Shown: positions 1 through 9,837, counted from the first letter of the stretch. The stretch: DNA of 64,000 nucleotides from DASUKM01 sp036278735 (GCA_036278735.1 DASUKM010000047.1:1-64000), one strand, 5' to 3'. Numbers and translations: made by a program. Notes: generated by a model not told the origin, from the letters alone.

Positions 1-3
1 CCA

Positions 4-99
4 GAACCCGAGAACCCGAGAACCCGAGAACCAGCGAACCCGAGAACCCGAGAACCCGAGAACCCGAGAACCCGAGAACCCGAGAACCCGAGAAGCTGG
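4..99. repeat. 8-bp tandem repeat array (GAACCCGA)
   Basis: About twelve head-to-tail copies of GAACCCGA, one degenerate at 28-35, ending in AGCTGGAAACTGG-like sequence just before the debranching enzyme gene. The array starts at the window edge, so its full length is unknown. It has no unique spacers and no coding potential that I can support. Confidence 0.95.
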
Positions 100-125
100 A
101 AACTGGACACTGGTAACCGACACGT

Positions 126-2180
126 ATGGCCGACTTGACGCGCACGATTGAATGGCCTCGCGATCGAGAGGCGGAGGCGGCGGAAGCGGGCGAGCGGCCG
201 CCGCGGCGCGAGTGGCTCGTCACCAATGGCCTCGGGGGCTACGCGTCGGGCACGGTGGCGGGTGTGATGACGCGCCGCTATCACGGCCTGCTCATCTCGG
301 CGCTGCCGTCGCCGCACGGCCGTTACGTGATGCTGAATCATCTGCTCGAGCGCGTGCGCCTCCCGAACCGCGAGATCGTCTGGCTCGGCGACGAAGACGA
401 AGTCGCGGGCCCCAATGTCGCCGACCGCGCCGAGACGCTGGCGGAATTCCGCCTGGAGCTGGGGCTTCCGGTATGGCTCTACCACGTGGACGGCTTCGCG
501 ATCGAACGGCGCGTGACGATGCCGTATTGCCAGAACACCGTCTACGTGACGTACCGGCTCGCCGAAGGATCCGGGACCCTGCGGTTGGCGCTCCGCCCCT
601 CGGTGCACTTTCGTCCGCACGACGCGCCCGTCGATGCGGCGCTCACCAAGACGTACACGATCTCGGCGACCGAGAGCCGCTACGAACTATCGGCGACCGG
701 GGATCTGCCGACCCTGCGAATGGCCCTGCACGGTGAACGCGCGGCGCTCACGCTGGACGAAAAGGGGGCGCCCGACGTTCCGTACAAGATGGAAGAGCGC
801 CGAGGATACCAATGGGTCGGGTCGCTCTGGAGTCCCGGCTACTTCCGGGTCGATCTGTCCGCCGGCCATCCTGTTACGCTCGTCGCGTCGACCGAACCGT
901 GGGACACGCTCGTCGCGCTGTCGCCGGAAGCCGCCGCGGCCGCCGAGCACGAACGCCGCCGCAAGCTGCTCGAGATCGCGTCGCCGGCCGCGGCCGACGA
1001 GTTCGGCGGCGAGTTGGTGCTCTCGGCCGATCAGTTCGTCATCCGGCCGGCCGGCCGGGTGGAAGAGGCGGCGCGGGCGCGCGCCGCCGGCGACGACGTG
1101 CGGACGGTGATTGCGGGGTATCACTGGTTCACCGACTGGGGCCGCGATACGATGATCAGCCTGGAAGGGCTGACGCTGACGACCCGGCGCTTTCGCGAAG
1201 CGGGATACATTCTGCGCACCTTCGGCCAGTACGTGCGCGACGGCCTGATTCCCAACATGTTTCCGGAAGGGGATCGCGAAGGCTTGTATCACACCGCCGA
1301 CGCGACGCTCTGGTACGTTCACGCGCTCGAGCGATACACGCAGGTCACCGGCGACGACGAGACGCTCCGCGGCCTGATGCCCGTGCTGATCGACATCGCC
1401 GAACATCACCTGCAAGGGACGCGGTTCAACATTCACATGGATCCGGTCGATGGGCTGCTCAGCCAGGGCGCCCCCGGCTATCAGCTCACGTGGATGGATG
1501 CGAAGGTGGACGACTGGGTGGTGACGCCGCGGCGCGGCAAAGCGGTCGAGATCAACGCGCTGTGGTACAACGCGCTCTGCCTGCTCGACGCGTGGACGAA
1601 GCGGTATGGCGGCGGCGAGACGCTCGATCTGGCGGCGCACGCGCGGCGCGCGCGCGAGTCGTTCAACCGCCGTTTCTGGTACGCCGAGGGGGGCTATCTC
1701 TACGACGTCGTCGATGGCGAGGGGGGGGACGACCCGTCGTGCCGGCCGAATCAAGTCTTCGCCATCTCGCTGCCGCACCCCGTTCTCGACGAGTCGCGCT
1801 GGCCGGCGGTGATGAACGTGGTCCGGCAGAAGCTGCTCACGCCGGCGGGGCTTCGCACCTTGTCTCCCGACAATCCCGCCTACAAGCCGCGCTACTACGG
1901 TGATCTGCGATCGCGCGACGCGGCCTATCACCAGGGCACCGTCTGGCCGTGGCTGATCGGCCCGTTCATCGATGCCTGGCTGAAGGTGCACCACGACCGC
2001 GCGGCCGCGCGCGCCTTCCTCGACGGCTTCCGCCTGCACCTGAACGAAGCCTGCGCCGGCCAGATCAACGAGATCTTCGACGCCGAGCCCCCGTTTCTGC
2101 CGCGCGGCTGCATCGCGCAGGCGTGGAGCGTCGCGGAGGTGCTGCGCTCGTGGGTGAACGTTCGGGAGCGAACCTCCTAA
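126..2180 (+). CDS. Glycogen debranching enzyme (amylo-alpha-1,6-glucosidase family)
   Basis: Cytosolic enzyme expected to remove alpha-1,6 branches during glycogen or maltodextrin breakdown. The 684-residue length fits the bacterial and archaeal amylo-alpha-1,6-glucosidase family. The N-terminal beta domain opens with the family signature WLVTNGLGGYASGT near residue 30. The C-terminal alpha/alpha barrel carries WFTDWGRDTMISL near residue 335 and NEIFDAEPPF near 648, the usual active-site segments. The ATG follows a tandem-repeat array and has no clear Shine-Dalgarno sequence. The next gene, rsgA, begins 25 nt after the stop, separated only by a heptad repeat. Family assignment is firm; exact substrate preference is not visible. 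Confidence 0.93.
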   Translation: MADLTRTIEWPRDREAEAAEAGERPPRREWLVTNGLGGYASGTVAGVMTRRYHGLLISALPSPHGRYVMLNHLLERVRLPNREIVWLGDEDEVAGPNVADRAETLAEFRLELGLPVWLYHVDGFAIERRVTMPYCQNTVYVTYRLAEGSGTLRLALRPSVHFRPHDAPVDAALTKTYTISATESRYELSATGDLPTLRMALHGERAALTLDEKGAPDVPYKMEERRGYQWVGSLWSPGYFRVDLSAGHPVTLVASTEPWDTLVALSPEAAAAAEHERRRKLLEIASPAAADEFGGELVLSADQFVIRPAGRVEEAARARAAGDDVRTVIAGYHWFTDWGRDTMISLEGLTLTTRRFREAGYILRTFGQYVRDGLIPNMFPEGDREGLYHTADATLWYVHALERYTQVTGDDETLRGLMPVLIDIAEHHLQGTRFNIHMDPVDGLLSQGAPGYQLTWMDAKVDDWVVTPRRGKAVEINALWYNALCLLDAWTKRYGGGETLDLAAHARRARESFNRRFWYAEGGYLYDVVDGEGGDDPSCRPNQVFAISLPHPVLDESRWPAVMNVVRQKLLTPAGLRTLSPDNPAYKPRYYGDLRSRDAAYHQGTVWPWLIGPFIDAWLKVHHDRAAARAFLDGFRLHLNEACAGQINEIFDAEPPFLPRGCIAQAWSVAEVLRSWVNVRERTS

Positions 2181-2205
2181 AGCCGAAAGCCCAAAGCCCA
2201 AAGCC
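2178..2205. repeat. Heptad repeat YAAAGCC x4 at a gene junction
   Basis: Four 7-bp units (TAAAGCC, GAAAGCC, CAAAGCC, CAAAGCC). The first unit supplies the TAA stop of the upstream gene and the last directly abuts the ATG of rsgA. No ribosome binding site fits between the repeat and the ATG. The same heptad recurs at 31435, 36629, 44327 and 46289. Confidence 0.93.
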
Positions 2206-3276
2206 ATGTTTTCGCTCGAGGAACTCGGCTGGCGTCCGGGTCTTGCCGATGCATTCGCTCCGTACGCGGCGGCGGGGCTCCGGCCGGCGCGCGTCAGCCT
2301 CGAACACACGCACATTTATCGGGTGCTCGATCCAGACGGCGAGCAGCTCGCCCGGGTGTCGGGGCGGCTGCGTCATCAGGCGGGCACGCGCACCGACTTT
2401 CCAGCGGTCGGCGACTGGGTCGCGATTGCACCCGCACCCGCGGGGGACGTCGTGCGCATCCGGGCGGTGCTGCCGCGATTCAGCCGCTTCTCGCGGCGCG
2501 CGGCGGGAGACCCGACCGAGGAACAGATCGTCGCCGCGAACATCGATATCGTCTTCCTCGTCGCCGGGCTGGACGACGAGTTCAATCCGCGGCGGCTCGA
2601 ACGGTATCTGCTGACGGCGTGGAACAGCGGCGCGGCGCCGGTGATCGTGCTGAACAAGGCGGATCTCGTCGACGATCCGGCGGCCGTGGCGTCCGAGGTG
2701 GAGCGTCTCGCGCCCGGCGTATCCGTCATCGTCGTCTCGGCGCGGCAGCCGGGCTCGCTCGATCCGCTGCGCGCGCGGCTCGGGCGCGGGCAGACCGCCG
2801 CGCTGCTCGGGTCCTCCGGTGTGGGCAAGTCGTCTTTGGCGAACGCGCTCATCGGGGAAGAGCGGCTGAGAACGCGCGAGGTGCGGGCATCCGACAGCCG
2901 CGGCCGGCACACCAGCACGAGCCGTCAGCTCATCGGGCTGGCGGACGGGGGACTGCTGATCGACACGCCGGGGATGCGCGAACTGCAGTTGTGGGATACG
3001 GCGGAAGGATCGCGCGACGCGTTTGCCGACATCGACGCGCTGGCAGCGGCGTGCCGCTTCCGCGACTGCCGCCACGCGGGTGAACCCGGGTGCGCCGTGG
3101 CCCAGGCGGTCGCGCGGGGCGATCTGCCAGGGTCGCGGCTCGAGAGCTTCCGGAAGCTGCGCGACGAGCAGTCGCATCAGTCGGCCGAGCAGGACATCCG
3201 TGCGCGCCTGGAGCAGAAGCGGCCGTTCAAGATCCTGACGAAGGCGCTGAACAAGAAGGTCAGGGAGAAGGAGTAG
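2206..3276 (+). CDS. rsgA: Ribosome small subunit-dependent GTPase A
   Basis: Circularly permuted GTPase that checks late 30S ribosome assembly. An OB-fold domain covers roughly residues 40-110. It is followed by G4 (NKAD, about 151), then the P-loop GSSGVGKSS (about 203), then the G3 segment DTPGM, the permuted order typical of RsgA. The zinc finger near residue 290 has Cys and His ligands in CRFRDCRHAGEPGC. Length (356 aa) is normal for the family. The start codon touches a heptad repeat, and the 3' end overlaps the convergent efflux pump gene by 17 nt. Confidence 0.95.
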   Translation: MFSLEELGWRPGLADAFAPYAAAGLRPARVSLEHTHIYRVLDPDGEQLARVSGRLRHQAGTRTDFPAVGDWVAIAPAPAGDVVRIRAVLPRFSRFSRRAAGDPTEEQIVAANIDIVFLVAGLDDEFNPRRLERYLLTAWNSGAAPVIVLNKADLVDDPAAVASEVERLAPGVSVIVVSARQPGSLDPLRARLGRGQTAALLGSSGVGKSSLANALIGEERLRTREVRASDSRGRHTSTSRQLIGLADGGLLIDTPGMRELQLWDTAEGSRDAFADIDALAAACRFRDCRHAGEPGCAVAQAVARGDLPGSRLESFRKLRDEQSHQSAEQDIRARLEQKRPFKILTKALNKKVREKE

Positions 3277-6200
3277 CCGGACCGGCGCCTTTCGCCAGCC
3301 TCCCGCGGCGCAAGGCCCGCTCCTTCATCAGCACGAAGAAGACCGGCACGAGAATGAGCACGTGAATCGTCGAGGTGATCATGCCGCCGACGATGGGCGC
3401 CGCGATTGGCTTCATCACGTCCGACCCGATGCCACTCTCGAACAGAATCGGGATCAGGCTCGCAAGGACCGCGGCCACCGTCATGAGCTTGGGACGCAGC
3501 CGCTGCACCGCGCCGCGGATCGCCGCCGCCTCGAGGTCGGCGGCCGTCAGCGGCACGCCAGAGGCGAGGCGCTCGTCCAGCGCTTCGTGCAGGTAGACGA
3601 CCATGACGACACCCGTTTCCACCGCGATCCCGAACAGCGCGATATAGCCGACCCATACCGCGACGCTGAAGTCGTAGCCGAGCAGCCACTGCAGGATCAG
3701 GCCGCCGCTCATGGCATAGATCGTCGGAACGATGAGCATCGCCGCCTCGCTCATCGAATGGAAGACCAGATACAGCAGCACGAAAATGAGAAGGAAGACG
3801 ATCGGCAGGATCACGGTGAGCCGCTGTCTGGCGCGCACTTGAAACGCGTACTCGCCGGCCCACGAGTACGTGTAGCCCGGCGGTAACGAGACGCTCTTGC
3901 GCAAGGCCACCGATGCTTGCTGGACGAAGCCGCCGTAATCCGTCGTCTCGAGATCGATGTACACGTAACCGGTGAGTTGGCCGTCCTCGTCGCGAATCAT
4001 CGCCGGGCCGCGCGAGAAGGCGATGCTCGCCACCTGCCCGAGAGGGATTTGGCCGCCCGCCGGTGTGGCAATCAGGACGTGCCGCAGCGCGTCGAGATCG
4101 CTGCGAAAGTCGCGTTGGTACCGCACATTGATGGGGTACCGCTCGCGCCCCTCCACACTCTGGGCGATGTTCATCCCTCCGATTCCGGAGCTGACCGTTT
4201 GCTGCACGTCGGCGATCGTGAGTCCGTATCTGGCGGCTTCCGGGCGGTTCACGTTCACATTGACGTAGAAACCCTGCGCGACCCGCTCGGCAAAGGCCGA
4301 TCGCACGTGTGCCAGGCCCGCCACGATCCGCTGCACCTGCGCGCCGATCTGCTGGATGCCGTCGAGGCTCGGGCCTTGAATCTTCAGGCCGAGCGGCGTC
4401 TTGATACCCGTCAGCGCCATATCCAGCCGGTTCTCGACGGGCATCGTCCAGGTGTTCGTCAGCCCCGGAAACCGCAGCCGTGCGTCCATGGCCTGAATGA
4501 GGTCGTGGTAGGTCATCCCGGATGGCCATTGATCACGCGGCTTCAGCATCACCGTGGTGTCGTACATATCGAGTGGGGCGTTGTCGGTGGCGCTGTCGGA
4601 GCGGCCGACCGTACCGAACACGCTTGCGACCTCTGGAAAGGAGCGCAGGATCCGATCCTGCTCCTGCAGCAACTGCGAGGCCTGGGTCATCGAGAGACCG
4701 GGCAGCGCGGTCGGCATGTACAGCGAAGACCCTTCGTAGAGTGGCGGCATGAACTGACTGCCGATCCGAAACATCAGCGGAAACGTCGCCGCCAGAAAGA
4801 CGAGGTTGAGCACCACGGTCGCCTTGCGGTGCCGCACGCACCATCGAAGGACCGGGAGATACAGCGCCTGCGTCCCCCGCGAGATGGGATTGAGCGGCTC
4901 CGGCCGAAGCCGGCCGCGGATGAACAGGACCATCAGGACGGGGACGAGTGTGATGGCGAGCAGCGACGAGAATCCGACGGCCAGCGTCTTCGTCCAGGCG
5001 AGCGGGCGAAACATCCGGCCCTCCTGCGCCTCGAGCAGAAAGACGGGCAGGAACGACACGACGATGATGAGGAGCGAGAAGAAGAGAGCAGGGCCGACCT
5101 GCTTCGCCGCCCCGATCAGAATCGCACGCCGTTCGGGACCGGCCAGCGGTTCGGCCACGGCCGCCTGCCGCGCCGACAGGCGCCGATAGCCGTTCTCCAC
5201 CATCACGATGGCGGCATCGACGAGGACCCCGATGGCCAGCGCCAGGCCGCCCAGCGACATGATGTTCGAGCTCACGCCCAGGTAGTACATCGGAATGAAC
5301 GAGGCGACGACCGCAATCGGCAGCGTGACGATCGGAATGAGCGCTGAACGGACGTGAAACAGGAACACGACGATGACGAGACTCACGATGGCGGCTTCTT
5401 CGATGAGGTCTCGCCGCAGCGTGGCGATCGAGTCTTCGATCAAGCCGGCGCGATCGTAGCCGGCGACGATCTCGACGCCTGGCGGCAGCGACGATTTCAA
5501 CGCGGCGATCTTGCGCTTCACGCCGTCGATCACCGTCAGCGCGTTCATGCCGTACCGCATGACGATGATGCCGCCGACCGTCTCGCCATCGCCCTGCCAC
5601 TCGGCGGCTCCTTCGCGGATGTCTGGACCGACGCTCACGGTGCCCAGGTCCTTGACGAGCACCGCGGTCCCGTTCCTGGTGAGGACCGGCACCTGCTCGA
5701 GATCGCGGGGCGACGTGAGATAACCGAGACCGCGGATGAAGTAGCGGGCGCCGCTCAACTCGAGCACCCGGCCGCCGACCTCGTTCGTGCTGGCCTGCAC
5801 CCGCTCGATCACCGTCGACAGCGGAATGCCGTAGGCGAGGAGCTTGTTCGGATCGAGCTGCACCTGGTACTGGCGAACGAACCCGCCGATTGACGCCACC
5901 TCCGCGACCCCGGGAACCGTCGCGAGCTGGTACCGCAAGTGCCAGTCCTGGAGCGCGCGCAAGTCGGCCAGGCTGTGCTTGCCGGAGTGATCCACGAGCG
6001 CGTATTCATAGACCCAGCCCGCGCCGGTCGCATCCGGACCGATCGTCGGGGTCACGCCGGCCGGCAGGCGTCCTGAAATCGTCTGGAGGTACTCCATGAC
6101 CCGCGACCGCGCCCAGTACATGTCCGTGCCGTCCTCGAAGACGACGAACACATACGAATCGTTCGGCATCGTCTGCGCGCGGACCGCTTTGACGTGCGGC

Positions 6201-6427
6201 GCGGCGAGCAGCGAGGTGACGATCGGATAGGTGACCTGGTCCTCGATGACGTTCGGCGGCTGGCCTTCCCAGCGGGTATGGACGATCACCTGGACGTCGG
6301 AAATGTCGGGCAGCGCGTCGAGCGGGATCCGGCCAATCGACCAGAGGCCGGCAGCGACCAGCAGGACGACGCCGGTGAAAACCAGAAACCGATTGTGAGC
6401 GCACCAGTCGATGATGCGGCCGACCAT
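3260..6427 (-). CDS. cusA: Heavy-metal RND efflux pump, CusA/CzcA family
   Basis: Inner-membrane proton-driven transporter of a tripartite metal efflux complex. It has the full RND length (1055 aa), an N-terminal membrane span, two large periplasmic loops and twelve predicted spans. The TM4 segment ALAIGVLVDAAIVMVENG carries the conserved acidic residue. The segments APLDMYDTTVMLKP and ENRLDMALTGIKTP match the CusA pore-domain regions that include methionine ligands for Cu(I)/Ag(I), so monovalent copper or silver is more likely than zinc or cobalt; this is inference from memory of CusA. It is the last gene of a three-gene operon, directly abutting the adaptor gene, and overlaps rsgA at its 3' end. 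Confidence 0.9.
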   Translation of the reverse strand: MVGRIIDWCAHNRFLVFTGVVLLVAAGLWSIGRIPLDALPDISDVQVIVHTRWEGQPPNVIEDQVTYPIVTSLLAAPHVKAVRAQTMPNDSYVFVVFEDGTDMYWARSRVMEYLQTISGRLPAGVTPTIGPDATGAGWVYEYALVDHSGKHSLADLRALQDWHLRYQLATVPGVAEVASIGGFVRQYQVQLDPNKLLAYGIPLSTVIERVQASTNEVGGRVLELSGARYFIRGLGYLTSPRDLEQVPVLTRNGTAVLVKDLGTVSVGPDIREGAAEWQGDGETVGGIIVMRYGMNALTVIDGVKRKIAALKSSLPPGVEIVAGYDRAGLIEDSIATLRRDLIEEAAIVSLVIVVFLFHVRSALIPIVTLPIAVVASFIPMYYLGVSSNIMSLGGLALAIGVLVDAAIVMVENGYRRLSARQAAVAEPLAGPERRAILIGAAKQVGPALFFSLLIIVVSFLPVFLLEAQEGRMFRPLAWTKTLAVGFSSLLAITLVPVLMVLFIRGRLRPEPLNPISRGTQALYLPVLRWCVRHRKATVVLNLVFLAATFPLMFRIGSQFMPPLYEGSSLYMPTALPGLSMTQASQLLQEQDRILRSFPEVASVFGTVGRSDSATDNAPLDMYDTTVMLKPRDQWPSGMTYHDLIQAMDARLRFPGLTNTWTMPVENRLDMALTGIKTPLGLKIQGPSLDGIQQIGAQVQRIVAGLAHVRSAFAERVAQGFYVNVNVNRPEAARYGLTIADVQQTVSSGIGGMNIAQSVEGRERYPINVRYQRDFRSDLDALRHVLIATPAGGQIPLGQVASIAFSRGPAMIRDEDGQLTGYVYIDLETTDYGGFVQQASVALRKSVSLPPGYTYSWAGEYAFQVRARQRLTVILPIVFLLIFVLLYLVFHSMSEAAMLIVPTIYAMSGGLILQWLLGYDFSVAVWVGYIALFGIAVETGVVMVVYLHEALDERLASGVPLTAADLEAAAIRGAVQRLRPKLMTVAAVLASLIPILFESGIGSDVMKPIAAPIVGGMITSTIHVLILVPVFFVLMKERALRRGRLAKGAGPATPSP

Positions 6428-8041
6428 TCACATTCCCCCGGTCGCGGTGACCGAGAGCTGCCGCGTGGCGATCGTGTGCCCCTTTTGCGTCGCGACGACC
6501 GTCACCTGCCATGTGCCGCCAGCGCGCAAGACACCGGCGCCTTCGTAGAGCCCGCCGCCCTTGTCGGTCGTGTCGACGACCGTTTTCATCGCGGCCATGC
6601 CCATCGCGGGCATCGCCGCCATGAAGAACGTGACCGTCACCCGTGCGCCGCTGACGCCACGGCCGTCTGGTCCGGTGACCGTCACCCGGACGGTGTTGCG
6701 GCCTTTGCGCGGCGGGGTCGGATCCGTCGTCATGGCGAGCGTCGCGTGCGGTTGCGCCGGGCGGTTCATCGCCGAGGCGGCGCCGGCGCCTGGCGGGGGG
6801 GGCACGAAGGCGCCAGCCGCGGCCTGCAGCTGCGCCTCGGAGTCGATCAGGAAGGCGGCGGAGGTCACGATCGTGTCGTTCGCCTGCACGCCTGTGAGGA
6901 GAACCTGCTGATCGGCCACGCGGGGACCGATCTCGACCACGCGTGGCGTCACCCGACCGTCGTCCGCATACGCAAACACGAGATTCCTGGTGCCCGCATG
7001 GAACACGGCCGATGCTGGCACGACCAGTTGCCAGCCAAGCGGCACCTCCAGCCTGACGTCGACGTACATGCCCGGTCGCAGCTTCAGGCCAGGATTCGAA
7101 AAGACCAGGCGCACCGGCAGCGTCCGGGTGGCGACGTCGACCTGCGGCAGGACCTCATCGACCCGGCCGTTGAACGTGACGCCCGGATACGCATCGACGG
7201 TGACGTGTGCCGTCGCGCCACGTCTAATCCTTCCGGCGTCGTTCTGGAAGACCTGGGCGAGGACCCAGACCTGAGAGAGGTCCGTCACCGTGTACAGGCG
7301 GGTGTCCGGGTGCACGTACAGATTCGGCAGGGCATTCTTCTCCGTCACGTACCCGGTCGCCGGCGAGTCGATCGCGATCGCATTCGTGACCTCGCCGGTT
7401 TGCTCCACTCTCGTCATCTCCGCGGGGGAGACGTCCCACTGCAGGAGTCGGTCGCGCGCCGCGAGCAGAAGCGCGCTGGCGCCAGAGGCGACGCCGGCGA
7501 CGGGACTGTGTGCGAGGTCCTTCGCGTTCTTCCTGGCGAGCAGGTACTCGCGCTCGGTCGTGACGAGGTCCGGGCTGTAGATCGTGAACAGCGGTTGTCC
7601 CTTGCGCACCAGATCCCCGGTCGCGTTCGCGTACACCTCGCGAATCCAGCCGGCCACACGCGACTGCACGGCTGCGACCCGCCGTTCGTCCACCTGGACG
7701 TTGCCGTACAGTCGCAGGTCGTCGTCGACGCGCTTTCGCTCGACCCTCGCGATCTGCACGCCGATGCTCTGCATTCGCTGCGGAGACAACTGAATCGGCG
7801 CGAGCGGTGGCGGTGACTCGCCGGTCAGCGCCGGCGCCGTTCGCGTGTCCGGCGCCGTCGCGCCAGCGCCGGCCGGCAGGTGTGCGGTGTGCGTCGTGTG
7901 TGCCTGGCGCGAGGTCGCCGGCGCCTGCTGCCGCAGGCGCCAGGCGAGCGCGACGGCAATGGCCGCGAGCACGACCGCCACCAGCGCGGTCGCCACGAAG
8001 GCCCGTTTATAGGGCACCGACCGCGGTTCGTGGCTGGTCAT
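6428..8041 (-). CDS. cusB: RND efflux periplasmic adaptor with C-terminal YtkA-like domain
   Basis: Membrane-fusion protein that links the inner-membrane pump to the outer-membrane channel. An N-terminal anchor (about residues 15-33) is followed by a His/Thr-rich linker, then barrel-sandwich and beta-barrel domains through about residue 400. The last 110 residues form a separate beta domain resembling YtkA/FixH-like domains, rich in Met (FFMAAMPAMGMAAMK). That extension is not part of a minimal adaptor and could bind metal, which is inference. The stop abuts the cusA start and the gene overlaps the upstream TolC gene by 4 nt, indicating translational coupling. Confidence 0.88.
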   Translation of the reverse strand: MTSHEPRSVPYKRAFVATALVAVVLAAIAVALAWRLRQQAPATSRQAHTTHTAHLPAGAGATAPDTRTAPALTGESPPPLAPIQLSPQRMQSIGVQIARVERKRVDDDLRLYGNVQVDERRVAAVQSRVAGWIREVYANATGDLVRKGQPLFTIYSPDLVTTEREYLLARKNAKDLAHSPVAGVASGASALLLAARDRLLQWDVSPAEMTRVEQTGEVTNAIAIDSPATGYVTEKNALPNLYVHPDTRLYTVTDLSQVWVLAQVFQNDAGRIRRGATAHVTVDAYPGVTFNGRVDEVLPQVDVATRTLPVRLVFSNPGLKLRPGMYVDVRLEVPLGWQLVVPASAVFHAGTRNLVFAYADDGRVTPRVVEIGPRVADQQVLLTGVQANDTIVTSAAFLIDSEAQLQAAAGAFVPPPPGAGAASAMNRPAQPHATLAMTTDPTPPRKGRNTVRVTVTGPDGRGVSGARVTVTFFMAAMPAMGMAAMKTVVDTTDKGGGLYEGAGVLRAGGTWQVTVVATQKGHTIATRQLSVTATGGM

Positions 8042-9336
8042 GGCCGAACGTCTCCCGCCAGTCGCTCCAGTCGTGCGACGGCCGATTCGTGGTCCGCGAG
8101 CTCGCGCGTGTACCCGATGCGGGTGGTCAGGACGTCGAGGAACGAGGAGAGCAGCGTCTCGAAGTCCTCGCGATTGGCGGCGTAGGCGGTCATGGCCGCC
8201 TGAAACGTCGCATTCGCCTGGGGCACCAGGCCCTCTCGAAAAATGGTCAGCCGCTCGCGCGATCCCTGAACCGCAACGTACTGCTCCTGCAACTCCGCCC
8301 GAACGCGCTGCCGTTCGGCCTCCAATTCGTCGATCGCCTGCTTCTGGTGCTCCTCCGCTTCCGCCAACACCGCCCGCTGACGATCCCGATTGGGCAGCCG
8401 CACGCTGAAGGTCGCCATGTAGTAGTCGCGGAACCCGCTCGCCGTGTGCTGGTACATGTACTGGACGGCGAAATCCGGTTTGAATGCCTCGTGCGCCAAA
8501 TCGACCTGGGCGCGCTCGCGCTCGACGGCGGCGGTGCGGCCCTGGACGTCAGGATTCCGAGCGTCCACGTGTTGGAGCAGTGCGGTGACACTCGAGGGGA
8601 CGGGTGTTGGCGCGAGTGGCTGCGTGATGATGTTTGGTGAATCCTGCGCGCGGTTGAGCAACTGTTTCAGCCGGGCTTGCAGCATTTCCTCGCCCTGACG
8701 CTGGGCGGCAATCTCCTGCAGGAGTTTCGTGTGCTGAAGCTGCGCCTTCAGGACGTCCTGTTGGTTGCCTTCGCCCACCCGATAACGCGAGGCCGCAATC
8801 TGCTGGATCTGGGCGAGGACACGGTCATTGTCCTGCAGCAGCGGCAGAATCTGTTCGTCGTACGCGAGCTGCACGTACGCCAGCTCGAGCGACTCGATCA
8901 CCTCTCGGCTGGCCGCATCGGACTGCGCGCGCAGCGACAGCGACTCGCGCTCCGCGACGTCGGCGCGCAGCGCCCGCTTCCCCGGGTAGGGCAGGTCCTG
9001 CGAGGCGCCGATGCCGAGGTAGGCAAAGTTGCTGTTCGAGAAACCGGCGAACGGCCGCGGACTCCCCACGCTGAACTGCTGCACCGTCAGCTCGGGGCCG
9101 GGCAGCGCTCGTGCCTGCGCGGCCACGTGAGTGCTCGCCTGCCATGCGTGGTGTGAAGCCGCGATCGTGGGATTGTTCTGCTGCGCCTCCTGCACGAGCT
9201 CGCGCAGCGAGGCCGCCGGCGGCGACGACTGTGCTGCGGCGACGCCCGGGCACACCAGCCCGGCGGTTATGACCAGCGCCTGGCTGGCCGATCGCCACCA
9301 GGCGTCCATCTGTCGACACGAACCTGCAGAGTCCAT
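8038..9336 (-). CDS. cusC: TolC-family outer membrane efflux channel
   Basis: Outer-membrane factor of the same efflux system. It has an exported N-terminus ending in GVAAAQS, then two long helical repeats typical of the OEP fold (432 aa). The start used is the ATG at 9336, preceded by GGAGG at about 5 nt; a second in-frame ATG lies nine codons downstream. It is the first gene of the cusCBA-like unit and overlaps the adaptor gene by 4 nt. A 105-nt gap separates it from the upstream small Cys/His-rich gene, which is probably co-transcribed. Confidence 0.88.
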   Translation of the reverse strand: MDSAGSCRQMDAWWRSASQALVITAGLVCPGVAAAQSSPPAASLRELVQEAQQNNPTIAASHHAWQASTHVAAQARALPGPELTVQQFSVGSPRPFAGFSNSNFAYLGIGASQDLPYPGKRALRADVAERESLSLRAQSDAASREVIESLELAYVQLAYDEQILPLLQDNDRVLAQIQQIAASRYRVGEGNQQDVLKAQLQHTKLLQEIAAQRQGEEMLQARLKQLLNRAQDSPNIITQPLAPTPVPSSVTALLQHVDARNPDVQGRTAAVERERAQVDLAHEAFKPDFAVQYMYQHTASGFRDYYMATFSVRLPNRDRQRAVLAEAEEHQKQAIDELEAERQRVRAELQEQYVAVQGSRERLTIFREGLVPQANATFQAAMTAYAANREDFETLLSSFLDVLTTRIGYTRELADHESAVARLERLAGDVRP

Positions 9337-9441
9337 CGGACCTCCATCGGCACGAAGGCGGGCACGCGAACGCGCGCCCGCGCTCCAGGCGACCCGCCAC
9401 GCTTCGTACGCAGCGGGAACACGGCGCCGGAGGCCGACGAA

Positions 9442-9837
9442 TCAGATCAGCAGGACGGTCGAGCGGATGGGTCGAGGTGTGGGCGGACTCGAGGGAGGGG
9501 AGCAATAGCGGGTCGAGCGTGTCGCGCCGGGCGCACTCGCAAACGCCGCCGGCGAGACGAGCGTCGCGACGCGTGTGAAGGTGACCGCGAGCACGTGAAC
9601 CGTGGGAAGTTCCGCCGCGGCGAGCGTCTGGTGCCGCTGGCTCTCGTGTTGGCAACAGTCGCTTGCCCGCTGGGACGTCGAGCGATGCATCGGGCACTGA
9701 TCGTGCCCGTTCGCGCAGCACGCCATCGGGGCGGGCTCGTTCATGCCGGTCACCGCCTGGCACTGGGCCCATGCCGATATCGTCATCGACGGGATGAGCA
9801 TCAGCGCGCACGTGGCGGCGAGTCGGCGGAAACGCAC
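9442..9837 (-). CDS. Small exported Cys/His-rich protein, putative metal binding
   Basis: A 131-residue protein that I do not recognise as a named family. The GTG at 9837 is chosen because it gives a clean signal peptide (VRFRRLAATCALMLIPS, Ala-X-Ala at SAWA) and lies 7 nt after a -10 box. The mature N-terminal half is rich in Cys, His and Met (CC, CxxGHDQCPMH, CCQHESQRH), suggesting a periplasmic metal-binding role. The C-terminal part has a hydrophobic patch and a Pro/Ser/Thr-rich tail. Its position directly upstream of the metal efflux operon supports a metallochaperone or sensor role, which is inference. Confidence 0.6.
   Translation of the reverse strand: MRFRRLAATCALMLIPSMTISAWAQCQAVTGMNEPAPMACCANGHDQCPMHRSTSQRASDCCQHESQRHQTLAAAELPTVHVLAVTFTRVATLVSPAAFASAPGATRSTRYCSPPSSPPTPRPIRSTVLLI

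Noticed and set aside
687..2315. 542-codon antisense frame over the debranching enzyme
   Set aside because: Shadow of a high-GC gene. The sense strand has the conserved family motifs.
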